In this document: positions 44,281 through 55,706 of the stretch, piece after piece
How positions within the stretch are numbered: position 1 is the stretch's first letter
Layout of the letters: every line of letters starts with the position of its first letter
Assembly (NCBI GenBank): GCA_947650285.1
Contig: CANTFL010000076.1
Coordinates: forward strand, 1-64,000
DNA: 64,000 nucleotides
From: Hyaloperonospora brassicae
Lineage: Eukaryota; Oomycota; Peronosporomycetes; Peronosporales; Peronosporaceae
Direction of reading: 5' to 3'
Translations under genes and position numbers: made by a program
Notes under the pieces: generated by a model
Told to the model about the DNA's origin: nothing
Databases searched by the model: none
The model's input: only the letters and a program-made list of their open reading frames with translations

Positions 44281-45200
44281 TTAAAGCAGCTGGCGAGATG
44301 CCTTTGGAAAACGCGCAAGTATAAGCGAAGGGACCATTCTAAACGGGCCTGCGTACATCGTCAAGTGTTGCTCCTTTTGCGGTGCCATTATCTGCAGCTC
44401 GTGGTGCTCTAGTGGCGGCAGTGGATGCTGGAACGCAACTGGTCCTTGTGGAGCTACGAGTGCGCCAAATGAGACATTGAGCAGATCCCTTTTGACCTTC
44501 GCGAGATGTTGTTGCGAAGGCAGCGCTTGATCCATGGAGGCTTGGGATGGAGGAATCTGCTGCTGATGGCGGTGGTCGCTCCAGCTCAAAGTACGACGCG
44601 TGGAGGTACAACTTGTTTGACGGGTAGCAGTAATTTTGGAGCCTGCGTTCTCCCCGACACGTCGAGCCCCAGGAATTGGAGCCGGTGCACCGGGAATGAC
44701 GCCAAAGATAGCCGAAGCAAACATCTGCCGCTTGTCGATGGTGCCATTCGCATCTAAATCACTTATGGGATCGTAGTTCTCGTAGATGATCGGGGTAGCG
44801 TACTCTTGCTGCGGTTGGATGTTGGGAAGACTGGGTAGGGTACCGTCCCTGGCCGCCAATAGCGGCAATAGGTGGATGCGTATCATACTTACCTTGTACC
44901 CGTAGATGCTCTAATTACATTGGTTTGGCGGATTAGGCAGGCCAGTGTCCACAGGTATGTCAGCTCCAGTTGGACCAGGTGCGAGGTTGTCGGGTGTGGG
45001 TATACCCATAGGGCCCCACATGTTCTTAACATCTCCGCGCTTTCCAGCATCGAAGCCCGTAATAGGGTCTGGGCCATTAGACTGCCAAGCCTAGGCGTGC
45101 CGCCCTGACCACCGATATTACCCCAATTGCTCACCCCGAACGATCCTTGCTGGTCCACAAGGGAAAGATTGGTCGGACACGAAATTTAAGGCTTCTACAG
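44281..45200 (-). pseudogene. Probable degraded multi-exon gene with EF-hand-like loop
   Basis: On the minus strand, three pieces join with agreeing phase: an exon ending VDQQGSFG at about 45130, an intron (GTGAGC to CCTAG, about 45130-45087), and an exon rich in Pro/Gly (AWQSNGPDPITGFDAGKRG, then NMWGPMGIPTPDN). A TAG interrupts it at about 44912. Next come a perfect GTAAGT donor near 44894, an acceptor near 44812, and an exon with SDLDANGTIDKRQMF, which fits an EF-hand calcium loop (D-x-D-x-N-G-x-I). The frame ends at 44281. The in-frame TAG and an apparent frame change near 44640 suggest decay. The family is not recognised. Confidence 0.35.
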
Positions 45201-48200
45201 CTGCTTACATGACGATTCGATACGAGGCACGGTACGAGCTGGCAGCTAGATGAAATGTTAGCATTTGATACGAAAGGGCCAATCAAATGTATTTCGACTT
45301 ACTTGCTGCCGCGCTTGCTGTCAATGCCTGTTTTACTTACTACCCTCTCGCTCTCCCTAGCAATCAAGCAGTTTCTTGTCTCATGTTGCAGTTTAGTATA
45401 ATGTGGTGACACTATTTAACGTGTTTTTATACTTGAGTTGAGTATAGCACTGGTTTTGGGACTTTTGTGCATTTGTGGTACTGGTTTTGAGATTTACTTG
45501 TTCATGAACTACGACGATTTGTATACTTTGTATACTCTTTTATTCATTTATTTAGGACAGTCCGCGTATGATACTGACACTGACTTTCCGAGTTATAATT
45601 CGTCTCAATATCTTCATCGTTACCCTCTAGTGTGATCAAAATCATTTTGAATATACCTGCGCATGCTGTATCAAAGTTATTATTACAAATTGATCAATAA
45701 TCGCCACGCTGCCCAGACGTGCCTCCTTTCGCATTTATTACTCTGACACAATGGAGTCCTACGCAAATCTGGCGCTCACATTCATGACCTTTACTTATGC
45801 GCGCATTCGATCTTTGCGTCGATCGTGGGGCATATCGTGTCTTGGCTAGTGGCAGGACCGAGGTATCGGCCACTGCACGAAAACCTTCTCACGATGTTTC
45901 GTATTGTGCTGGGAACTACCAAATAGATCTCTAGAATCTTGCTGTAAGTAACCATGCGATACACGATCGCCCTGACCTGTTTTGTGACCATTTGATTCGT
46001 TTCGTACACCCATGCCTTCGTGGCAGAGTCTTCTGATTATTTAAATCGATCAGTTGACCGCATCAGCCGTCTTGAGATCATGTACAATACCCTGCTGCGC
46101 ACGGTCGCAGTTACCATGTACTACAAAAACCCAGCGCAAGAAGGCGTGCAATTATATGCAATCAATCCGGTAGATGGGTCTTATTCAGAACGCGTATCTT
46201 TAGTCATCGGCAGGATGAACTGTTTCCTACTTGTAGAACATGAGACGCGTCGTGTACAACAAGAACGAAATGGAGGTGCGACGTATATTGAGACACCAGT
46301 ATACTTACAATTGTGCATTTACTATTCTGTTAAAACATCGTCCGGATCGAGATCGGTGTGTCATTGGTTGTGGATATGATCTCGCATCGAGGTGACTGCA
46401 ACTTTGAGCAAGACACATGCAACAGCTCTTATGGGTCATGTTGTAGTACCGAAGGTACGTCATCGGTATGTCTCTGACGGAGAAATACCGAAACGAAATG
46501 ACATGCCCAACAACAAGACCGCTACTTCAACTCGATCTTTCATGCCAGCATGTGTAAGTTTTCTTTGCGATACATTAGAGTACTTATCGCTTTGTAAGTC
46601 GCAGTACTTTTCACGCATTGTCGATATAGAGCCCGATCCGAAGAAGACGCGCACGTTCTTTCCATCTTTCCACGTCGCGCCATTGTCCCTCTTTTCTGAC
46701 AACATGCCAGTAGCGTAGCAGCAGTATCAGAAGCAACAACGTCTCGTTCGTTGCTATTACAAGCCAAGCATCGGCCTGAGCCAGGCTCACGTTGCGCCGT
46801 GGACTTAAAAAATCGTCGAGGTGTAGCGCCTTTTCTTACAACTGGTACCAGCCCCGTCCTCTATCAGCGGCAGCCTTAAACGACAATCTCATGTCCCAGA
46901 TATGATATCACAGTCACGAAATATCAGGTTTGGAGCTGGATCGGTTCGACATATCGAGGCGAGGGAGAAGAAATGCCACGCGTCGTCACGGAGGCTGCTC
47001 GCATTGCCCAATCATCAGTACGTCCCCTGCCACTTCCCACACCATGACCGGGCGCGCGCGCAAGCGGATAGAGAAGAAGCAGTCCACGCAGCTCGTGAGC
47101 GAGCTCCATAGCAACGGGGTGGCAGCGTAGCGTGCAACCCGGAAGGGAGTAGTCTATCGGATATTCCGCAATGTGGAGTAGGCCGACGGTGGTTCGAGAT
47201 ACCCTGCGTCCAGTGATCCTGTCCTTTATAATCTCTCCCCAGTCGCCGACTAGTGCGATGCGCTTTATACCATGATGGGTACTTCATATGAACGTGGTCA
47301 ACCGTCGAGGTCTAGCACTGATATGCTTGACTCGGTCATCGGCCACACTCGTGTGTCCTTTCTGAGAGCGCGGAGCCCGGCTGATTGAGTCAGCAAATTC
47401 AAAGATGAGGCAGAGAACGACCGTAGTATCTAAGACGGGGGATCGAGGTGGTCTTCGTCTACCAGATGGACGAAGCACTGACAAAGTATCTGTCGTAGAC
47501 AGTCTGAATCCGCCACCTAGTGGATCAACGAACGACGTTGGAAAACACGTCCCTTGTCACAGTTCGAATCGCGTGGTTGTCTTTACAATCCGCGACTGGA
47601 GCGTCGAATAGGACGGGGGTAGTAATGAGGGCTGAGCTCCGTCCGATCGGTCGCAGGGTCGATCCAAACTTTGTTCCATAATGTCACGGATACGGCTGAC
47701 GAAGATTTGCTCACAAGTCTCTGTGAGCAATTGATGGGAAACGCTCAAGATCGACGTTGTAGGATTGTCCTGGCCTGGATGCCGATCGCCTGGCGCCTGT
47801 CGCTGTCGAAAGCCCATCCAAAAGCTTCATGCTTTACAAGAACACGATGCAACGACGTGCGACTACATAGACAGCGCGCGTGGCGCTTTTCACTGCACGA
47901 CGTGGCGAGCAAGACGCACCCTATTGTGCACCTAAGCTGTAGCTGTGCTGAGCTCACGCTAGGAGGTGGGTAGTAAGTGGTACTTCTCCTGCAGTAACTA
48001 GCAGAATGCAAGCGCTATGTGCCGGTATCGTGCGGTCCGAACAACGCATCCGTCGTAGAAAGATCCAGCACGATCCGAGCAATGGACGCCACTGCGGTAG
48101 CTTAAAAGTGTAGCATCCGCGTGCGCCGAGTAAGCTTGGGATGCTTCAAAGCACGTGCCAACTCATTATTTCAATGTAGCAATCACGACGGTGTGCGACC

Positions 48201-48975
48201 TCCGGCATCCGAAGAAAGGGGCTTGAGGAACGGATGTTTAGAGGGAGCGCGAGGGCGTGAAACCTGATCGCTGTTGCCCGAGAAATCGCTGATCCTTCCC
48301 GTGGCGAGAATGATGTTGCTACGGAGCAAAGTTTTGTGATGTGCACGAAGCAGTGAGAGACCGATGCGGGTGACCCCTGCGCGGGCAGAACAACAATTTC
48401 GACGATCTAGCAAGCGACCAGTGGGTTTATGATGTACGTTTCCAGCGATTCTCATCACCGCTGCGGCAGTGGTGAGAAAAACTAATCGATTCTGTACGAT
48501 GCGGAGCACTGAAAGGGGAGTGCTCGACCAGGAACGAACGAGCAAAAGCTACAGTTGCCGTCATAGCCGGGCACTGGCAGATCGAACTATGTTTGCAGTC
48601 TTTCTTTGGCACCTTGCGCAAAGTGGTCACGACGTCTCCCGCGTGGCGATGCAGTCAGAAGTGGAAGGGTAGAGACGTCGAACCTGTCACGGAAGTCACA
48701 TATATAGCATAGTAAACGATCGCCTGTGTCTCTGCATCGTCCTAGGAACCAATCTTGAGCTGTGCACAGCAGACGATACTGGACCCGGTGTTTTCTAGCT
48801 CAGAGGCTAATCGTGACGAGATGTCCTACCGAGGCGACGAGGGGTATCGCATGTTGAATCTCAGTTCCTTGAACGACCGACGCCTGTTGTCTATCCAGGA
48901 CCGAGTAAGTAGCGCGGCGCACGTCTCGAGTCCAATGTCATTTTCTATCCGACACCAACTAGCACAGGAGAGACC
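45201..48975. other. Long stretch without an assignable gene
   Basis: Plus-strand frames at 46020-46379 and 46392-46718 have fairly ordinary composition (for example YYKNPAQEGVQLYAINPVDG) and may be remnants of one gene, but no family is recognised. Frames at 46902-48700 are short and mutually overlapping. A frame at 48755-49039 contains GTAAGT and GTGAGT donor-like sites and overlaps the first exon of the next gene in a different frame, so it is probably 5' leader sequence. Confidence 0.4.
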
Positions 48976-50048
48976 ATGGGCGTCGACCCGAGTAGTAGAG
49001 CCAGGTCAACCGTCAGGAAGGAGAACGATCTCCAAGTGAGTTAGTACCTCTCGAGATCCATTGGCGTGAACTGCTGTCGTCCTTTCGGTGCTTCTTGACA
49101 ATCAAATGCTCCTGTGATTATACGCCCGCGACAGATTCCGCGCCACGTTGCAGTCATCATTGATGGCAACCGCCGCTACGGTAAACTCAAGTACGGCTCC
49201 GGTACTCGTGGCCACTCGGACGGAACGAAGACCGTGATGAAATTCACGGACTGGTGCATCGATGCTGGTGTGAAGGTGCTCACCGTCTTTGCCTTTTCCA
49301 CAGGTGGGTGATAGGAGGCAGTCCGTGCCTAACACTATTGGCGACGCTGCTGACGTGTTTGTACGTGATAGAAAACTGGAAGCGCGAGAAAAGCGAAGTC
49401 GACACGCTCATGAAGCTCATTGATGGATTCGTCCATGACACGCTGGGCGAGGCTCTAACCCGCAACATCAGAGTGCGCATGCTCGCGTCCGACAGTAGCA
49501 AGCTGCCGGCATTCCTTATTGACTCATTCAATGCGGTCGAGGCCAAGACCCGGCACTGCGACGCGTTCCACCTCAACCTTTGCGTCAGGTGCATTCCAAC
49601 AATCTGCGACGCACAACAGCTCATTCTCATTCCCAGACTAACCGATGTGTGGTCCCAGCTACGGCGCTCGCGATGAAATTGTTCAAGCGTGTAAGAAAAT
49701 CGCTGCCGAGGTTGTGCAGGGCAAGACGGCTATCGACGACATCGACGAAGTTCTGCTCAGTAACCGCATGCTCACAGCGTACGTTTTGTTGCTTGCATTC
49801 CTTTCAACCGTGCGCGGTCTGAGCTCTCTCGGTGCTGCGTTATCTTTTCTACTTCATGTAGCGGTTTACCGGACCCGGACGTCGTGATACGTACATCAGG
49901 AGAGCTTCGCATCAGCAATTTCTTGCTCTTCCAGATTGCCTACGCAGAGCTCATTTTCATGGACAAATTTTGGCCAGAGGTGACCCGCGACGATTTGCAG
50001 GATATCATCGTCGAGTACAACCGTCGCAAGCGCCGTTTTGGCAAGTAA
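48976..50048 (+). CDS. cis-Prenyltransferase (dehydrodolichyl diphosphate synthase type), copy 1
   Basis: There are five exons: 48976-49035, 49135-49303, 49372-49588, 49659-49778 and 49862-50048. All introns are GT-AG with agreeing phases, giving 250 residues. [14 protein letters not shown] has the catalytic Asp at residue 30. Other hallmarks are [22 protein letters not shown] (rebuilt by splicing), and the C-terminal [15 protein letters not shown] with the Arg-Ser-Gly-Glu diphosphate-binding block. It condenses isopentenyl diphosphate units into long cis-polyprenyl diphosphate for dolichol. The last three exons have the same lengths (217, 120, 187) as copy 2 at 51176. It lacks the N-terminal membrane segment of copy 2, so may be soluble or peripherally bound. 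Confidence 0.88.
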
Positions 50049-50229
50049 AAACCAGCAGAGCCATCAACACATGCTTTGTTCTCCTTTGCCCCATGCCAAG
50101 TATATCTCTGCACCTGTCGTATGATGCAGACGTTGTATCATTAGTCGACGCACATGGTCCATCGTTACAACAAAACAAAAGCCCATTTACCAAATTGAGT
50201 TTATAAGGCACACCGTTTGTATCAGCAAG

Positions 50230-51063
50230 TTACGCATCAGGCGACGTCGACATCTTCGCTTCTGTCTTCTTCTTTAGTTTATCCACGATAAACTTGACCC
50301 GAAAGACGCCTCCTCCGTCGTTGTAAACGAACTTTTCTCGGTCAGTCGAGACTCCCAGCGGGGCCTCGTGAAGCGCATCAAAGTCATAGAGCTTGGACAG
50401 TTCAAAGACCTCGACCATGTATGCAAACAGCTCTTCCACGTCCGTCTGCACGTAAATTGGTGTACCATTGGGCAACTGACCAGCCATCTCCTCCACAAAC
50501 GCGTCCGTTACAAGTCGTCGCTTGACGTGACGTTTCTTCATCCACGGGTCCGGGTGGAAAATGGACACACTCGTTACAGGCGCAGGTAGCGACTGGAGCA
50601 GTCGCGTCTGATGGAGGTTCATGTTGGCGTGCACGAACGCCAAGTTCAAGAGTCCGCGTCGCTTGGCTTCTCGCTCGGCCTCCTGCAGTACATTGCGACG
50701 GATCTCGACACCGACAAAGTTCCGCTCGGTCGCGTGCGACGCCGCCACGTCCATGAGGTAGTTGCCCCGAGCGCAGCCAATGTCGACGTGTATAGGCAGC
50801 GACGGGTCGGCAAATTGTCGGGTCCAATCCGGCAGCTCAATCGGTTGGTGGTACACGACCGAAAGCGGATTGACGTGCTGGCGGAACCGCTTCGAGCCCG
50901 AACGAGCTGAAGCGGCTGCACGAGGCGTCTCCCGCTGTGTCTGGACAGTCCTGAGCGGCGACACGGCCGAGTGGTGCAGTAGACAGCCTGACGCTCGACA
51001 AGACGTGGACAGTCGCGGCCTCGCTCGACCGAAGTGAAGCCATCTCGACTGCACTCGCGCCAT
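50230..51063 (-). CDS. trmB: tRNA (guanine-N7-)-methyltransferase, TrmB type
   Basis: A 277-residue protein if it starts at the ATG at 51063; an in-frame start at 51177 would overlap the neighbouring gene. The S-adenosylmethionine site is VDIGCARGNYLMDVA, with the acidic end of the next strand in NFVGVEIR. The TrmB signature is FHPDPWMKKRHVKRRL. The C-terminus keeps the T-D-x-E-E block (QTDVEELFAYM). It methylates G46 of tRNA. The first 50 residues are Arg/Ser-rich and poor in acids, which suggests mitochondrial or plastid-type targeting. It lies between the two cis-prenyltransferase genes, convergent with copy 1 (181 bp) and divergent from copy 2 (112 bp). Confidence 0.9.
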   Translation of the reverse strand: MARVQSRWLHFGRARPRLSTSCRASGCLLHHSAVSPLRTVQTQRETPRAAASARSGSKRFRQHVNPLSVVYHQPIELPDWTRQFADPSLPIHVDIGCARGNYLMDVAASHATERNFVGVEIRRNVLQEAEREAKRRGLLNLAFVHANMNLHQTRLLQSLPAPVTSVSIFHPDPWMKKRHVKRRLVTDAFVEEMAGQLPNGTPIYVQTDVEELFAYMVEVFELSKLYDFDALHEAPLGVSTDREKFVYNDGGGVFRVKFIVDKLKKKTEAKMSTSPDA

Positions 51064-51175
51064 TTTAACGAATGGGTACACTTTGCACTGGCTGCAGTGC
51101 CACGTGCCCGGAGCTGGACGCTCATTGGCTGAAATACTTGCTGCACGTTGCCACGTACGGGTGTGGGAGCTGGTC
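51064..51175. promoter_or_regulatory. Compact bidirectional promoter region
   Basis: Only 112 bp separate the start codons of trmB (minus strand) and cis-prenyltransferase copy 2 (plus strand). Both promoters must overlap here or extend into the coding regions. I see no TATA box. Confidence 0.5.
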
Positions 51176-52488
51176 ATGGACGAGAACGCGAGCAGCGTCG
51201 CGTGGCGATGGGAGAGCGTGGGACGGCAGACGCTGTCGCAAGTGGACGGCAGCGTCGACGCACACAGCCTCAGCTTTGGGCTGACGAGGTCGTTCTACAA
51301 CGGCTTTGAGATGTGGTGGCTCGCGGGGATGCCCATGACGCTCGCGTTGGTACTGACGCTCTTGAGCTTCTCGCTGGCGTTGGGCGCTAGCAGCCTCGGC
51401 AAGTCGGTGTACTGGAGCCGACTTGTGCCCGCTACAGTGCGGCAACTGGTCGAGTGGGTAAGCGGACCGCTGCGCGTGGGTGACGGTGTTGTAGTGGAGA
51501 AGATGAGGACGAAGGGCTTCACGGACGCTACTGGGATGGCAATGGCGACGACTCCGGGTCACATTGCAGTGATCATGGATGGCAATCGACGCTATGGAAA
51601 GCACAAGTACGGGGAGGGGGTGAAAGGACACTCGGACGGCAGCAAGACGCTCGTGCAGTTTACAGGGTGGTGCATGGACGCGGGCATTCAGATGCTGACG
51701 GTGTTTGCGTTCTCGACAGGTGAGATACTGGCCGATTGGGGTGCTGGAAGCTGGGTGTGTGCGTCTCATGAGCTGTACATGTTTGCTGCTGCGGTGTAGA
51801 AAATTGGAATCGCGGAAAAGCAGAAGTGGACGCGCTGATGCAGCTGTTCCACCAGTTTATGCACGAGATTGTGCCGGAAGCACTGAAGCGAGGCGTCCGC
51901 GTGCGCGTGCTGGTATCTGACGGAAGAAATTTGCCAGGCTATATTGTCAAAGTTGCTGAGAAGATCGAGACTGAGACGCAGCACTGCACCAAGTTCAGCC
52001 TCAACCTCTGCGTCAGGTATGACTCCTTTGGTCCTGTGTGTGCATTGCAATGTCTATGAGGTTGGGCTTATCATCATCATTTAATGTCTGAACGCAGCTA
52101 CGGCGCGCGTGACGAGATTGTAGGTGCCTGCAAAAAGATCGCGATCGAAGTCATAAACGGTGAGACGTCTGTCGACGACATCAACGAGGATCTGCTCAGT
52201 CAACGCATGCTCACAGCGTACGTCTTTGCTGGATGATCAAATGAGATGGCTAAGTTGTCGGTCACCACTGATGGGGTCGCTTGGTTTTGTGGCTGTAACA
52301 GCGGTCTGCCAGACCCGGACGTTCTTATCCGCACGTCGGGTGAGCTGCGCATTAGCAACTTTTTGCTGTTTCAAATTGCGTACTCCGAGCTGATCTTCAT
52401 CGACAAATTGTGGCCGGAGGTCACACGAGACGACGTGCAAGACATAGTCCTCGAGTTCAGTCGCCGCAAGCGCCGCTTTGGCAAGTAA
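51176..52488 (+). CDS. cis-Prenyltransferase, membrane-anchored copy 2
   Basis: There are four exons: 51176-51719, 51800-52016, 52098-52217 and 52302-52488, giving 355 residues with GT-AG introns in agreeing phase. A hydrophobic segment at about residues 47-70 ([20 protein letters not shown]) should anchor it in the ER membrane. Catalytic motifs are [14 protein letters not shown] with Asp135, [22 protein letters not shown] across the first intron, and [15 protein letters not shown] near the end. It makes polyprenyl diphosphate for dolichol and protein glycosylation. The three shared introns are at the same positions as in copy 1, so the pair arose by duplication. Both keep the catalytic residues, so both could be active. 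Confidence 0.9.
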
Positions 52489-55400
52489 AGTACGGTGACA
52501 TTGCTGCTCGATGTAGATGCGTGGTTGCCGCTGGGGAGATAGTTGCTGCACGCGGGCATCCATTCGAAACATGGACATCGAGCTTGTACAGCCGCAATCA
52601 CGGCATCGGAAACACGAGACCTCTCGGTTACATACGTCGACAAAGTGCTGCTGATTGGTATGCACAGTACACTAATGGAATAGCACTTCCAACCTTTAAA
52701 AGGGGTTCAATTGCCTCCATGCATGGTAATACCAATCGAAGGTGCCGAGTCGTGACTCGTAGCGTTTGTCTACTCGACGACATTTTGCTTCTCCGATTGT
52801 GAGTGCTTTCGCGGCGCAAGCACTGCACAATTGAAATGTCTTGTAGATGAGAATTGCACAGCACAGGTCGTGGGAACGACATTGATCGACATTCTTTGAA
52901 GTACTTTTCGTGCGATTGTCGGGCTTCTGCCGTGCTTCATGACCTTCGCATACAGCGTATGATCACTATGCGCGTTACACGAGAACAGCATGTCTCACAC
53001 CTGTTTTTTGGAGCAATTGTTGTCTCCAGACCAGCGATCTCTCGAGACCTTTTGAGGACTTCTCAACAAAAATCGTTCGCTTACGGAATCTGCATTCTAG
53101 CCGTCTTGTAACTCCGACATTCAACGTGGACATCCACTATCGCATTTCCGCTGTCTCAACATCTTCTCTCCTCAAGAAAAACCGCGTCTGTGCTTCTTCG
53201 TGGCGTAACACTACATAAACAAGCTCAGAAAATGGACCCTCTGAGCCCCACATTGTGCAGTTCTTTACAGCCCTGTCTTGCCAATAGCAGCTTCCAGCGC
53301 GTGCCGAGGGAATGTCTATGTAACACGTCAATCCTGCAAAGCTTGGCAACGGTGGATATCGATACACTACAGTCACATATTGCCGCGAATGCCGTGTGTG
53401 CAGCAAAATCACACCACTTTTGCTGCATTCAACAGGTACGCTCTATGATAGCCAAAGCTCTTCGTCGACCGCTATTCATCCTCCTCGTCGTCCGTAAATC
53501 AACGCCGTGCTTGCAGCAATCCACATAGGGCGTCGCAAGAAGCACACCTGCCTCACAAGCGACTTCAAAAGACCTTGCAGATGTACCGCTGCCGAGTACA
53601 CTCGACGTATCTGGCGCACATGCCGTATCTGTACGAGGTACGGCCAAACGTCTTGCACATTAAGCATATGATCCAACCAGCACTCGTTGACTGAGCGCAT
53701 GTGCTGTACACCACGAGATCTCTCATACCTGTTTTACCTGTGTCGTCACGGCTCACAATTTGCACTCTTTGCACCGGAGACGGACGGCCAGCATATATGC
53801 ATGCTGATGCTTCGCCTACTAAATTGCGCCGGCTAGTTCCAATTGGACTTCGCCGGATCAACCACGTCGTTCCAATAGTCTCGCAGTGGGTACAAGCTCT
53901 ACTGACAAAGCTGCATACCGTCGTGCTCAATCCTCCACTTGACCATCAAGCTGCAAATTAGTAAGGGATACCGAAGCTCGCTTAACTGAGCCTGCTTCAT
54001 CTACAAGCAAGTGCAATTTGAACCAGCGAGTCGATGAACCGACCGGAAAATGGACTTGCTGCTCCACGCGATTTATATGCAGCGTACTCTTCACCGCTTG
54101 GTCCGTGCAAAGTGACGTTAAGGTTCCCACGGTGTCTCATCTGTTTGCGTCTCTCTCCATCGGTTAAAATGTGACCCTCGCACCCTGACTTCTCCCCAAA
54201 TTCCGGAGGTTAAACTCCATTCAAGTCCGCGATAGCACTACGATATTCCGCACCGTAAACTTGCACTGTCCTCTCCAGAAGTATTTCGACCCGCTCATTT
54301 GTTGCGCATACGCAAGCCTTCGCACCAGGATCGCCCTATTCGCATCTGGCTGTTGTTCACCGCAAAGAGCCCCGGCAATTTAAGATGAAAGCTTCATTCC
54401 TCGGCTCAAGCCGTTGACTGGGATCTCGTTTCCTGCTTCAATATTCATCATAAAGATCACAAAAACGGCCACTTGACGTCTTCACACGCGCATTGACATC
54501 TTCCATGTTCTCGTTGCATGCAGTCGCGGTAGACCGCGCCTTTGTCAAAGCCGACGTTTACTGGCGAATACACAGCGTCGACCTCTGCATTCCCGCTGAG
54601 TGGGCTCCTCTCCTCGATTTTCTGCACCACCCTCAGGCAAGCATTCGCCATGTTACACTACTGATCGATTGATAGAACTAGCGGCAAATACGTCAAGTCT
54701 GATCGAGTCCTCTAGCCGTAGAATTGTATGCCTCGAACCACTTCTGCAACTCTGCATGCCAGCCGCACCCGTATATCCTTTCAAGACTTGAAGTTTGTCT
54801 TTGGCTGAGCTCATCACAAGCATGCACTGCGCACTCAGTAGCAAGTTCCTTTCTCGCACCTATCGACTCACCAATGAATGAATCGTCAATACTCATCATG
54901 TCGGTCACGCAGGTCATGCCCGTCGGACGAGTCGATGTCGGATTCGTAAATTTATACCCGGACCGCTGTAATTCCTTCGCAGCTTCAGCTTGTCGGCACC
55001 GCTGTTTCTTCCTTCATGTCGGTCTTCTTACCAACCGATCCTCCTCACTGCTGTTTCGTTGCTAATTCACTCTCTTGCTCGACATACGCCGAGTGATGGG
55101 AACTGTCCGTCCGTCCTAAGATATCGGACACTTCTAGCAACTGGAACCTGCGCTATTCCGTGACTTTTTGCCCTACTAAGTCAATCTTGACTTGCTCTGC
55201 AAACGTTACACGGACGGAACTCGTGCTTTATTCAGATGACGACGTTTTTGTAGCATGCGCCGCCCCTGAAATATGTACACCCGCCACTGTCGCAAGGCAC
55301 CAAGTTCCCATCGGAAATATCTGGATACAGTTGTGATTTTAGGCGGTTATCATTTGATCCACAAAATGGGCATCGATGATGACCCGGGTGTGGTTACGCG

Positions 55401-55706
55401 AGAATATGGACCCGAATTTTAGTCGTACACGTTTGGTTCTTGTGCTGAGTAAAATCTGAATCTTTTGTTTTCTGATGATTAAGAATCACAATATGAAGAG
55501 TTAGCATTCGTGGAGTACGTTTTAGAAAGCTGCAAAAAATCACGACCAATACCGGTATCTTCGCCGAGCCTTCAAGAGATAATAAGATGGTACAATAAAT
55601 TTTAGGTTCCCGAACGGTAGTTGGCGTACCCCAACCTATGCAATTGAACGGTACGTACCCTCTTATAACCAACTTTCTGGAGGCAGTCACCCGTTAGCAC
55701 TTGAAC
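52489..55706. other. Stretch without an assignable gene, possible decayed genes
   Basis: A plus-strand frame across 53530-53961 with a single stop at about 53692 has a protein-like look (HMPYLYEVRPNVLHIKHM; RRLVPIGLRRINHVVP), but I cannot name it. On the minus strand between about 54917 and 53940, successive short frames (for example 54651-54457) suggest another decayed gene. Neither shows a recognisable domain. Confidence 0.4.

Noticed and set aside
47558..47575. tRNA T-loop-like CAGTTCGAATCGC
   Set aside because: The flanks do not form the 5-bp T-stem, and no acceptor stem is found at the right distance.
48755..49039. Plus-strand frame considered as the N-terminus of cis-prenyltransferase copy 1 or as a decayed SLC1 N-terminus
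   Set aside because: Its phase does not fit the next exon, whereas the ATG at 48976 in another frame fits exactly. The short STRVV match to the transporter at 63185 is too small to trust.
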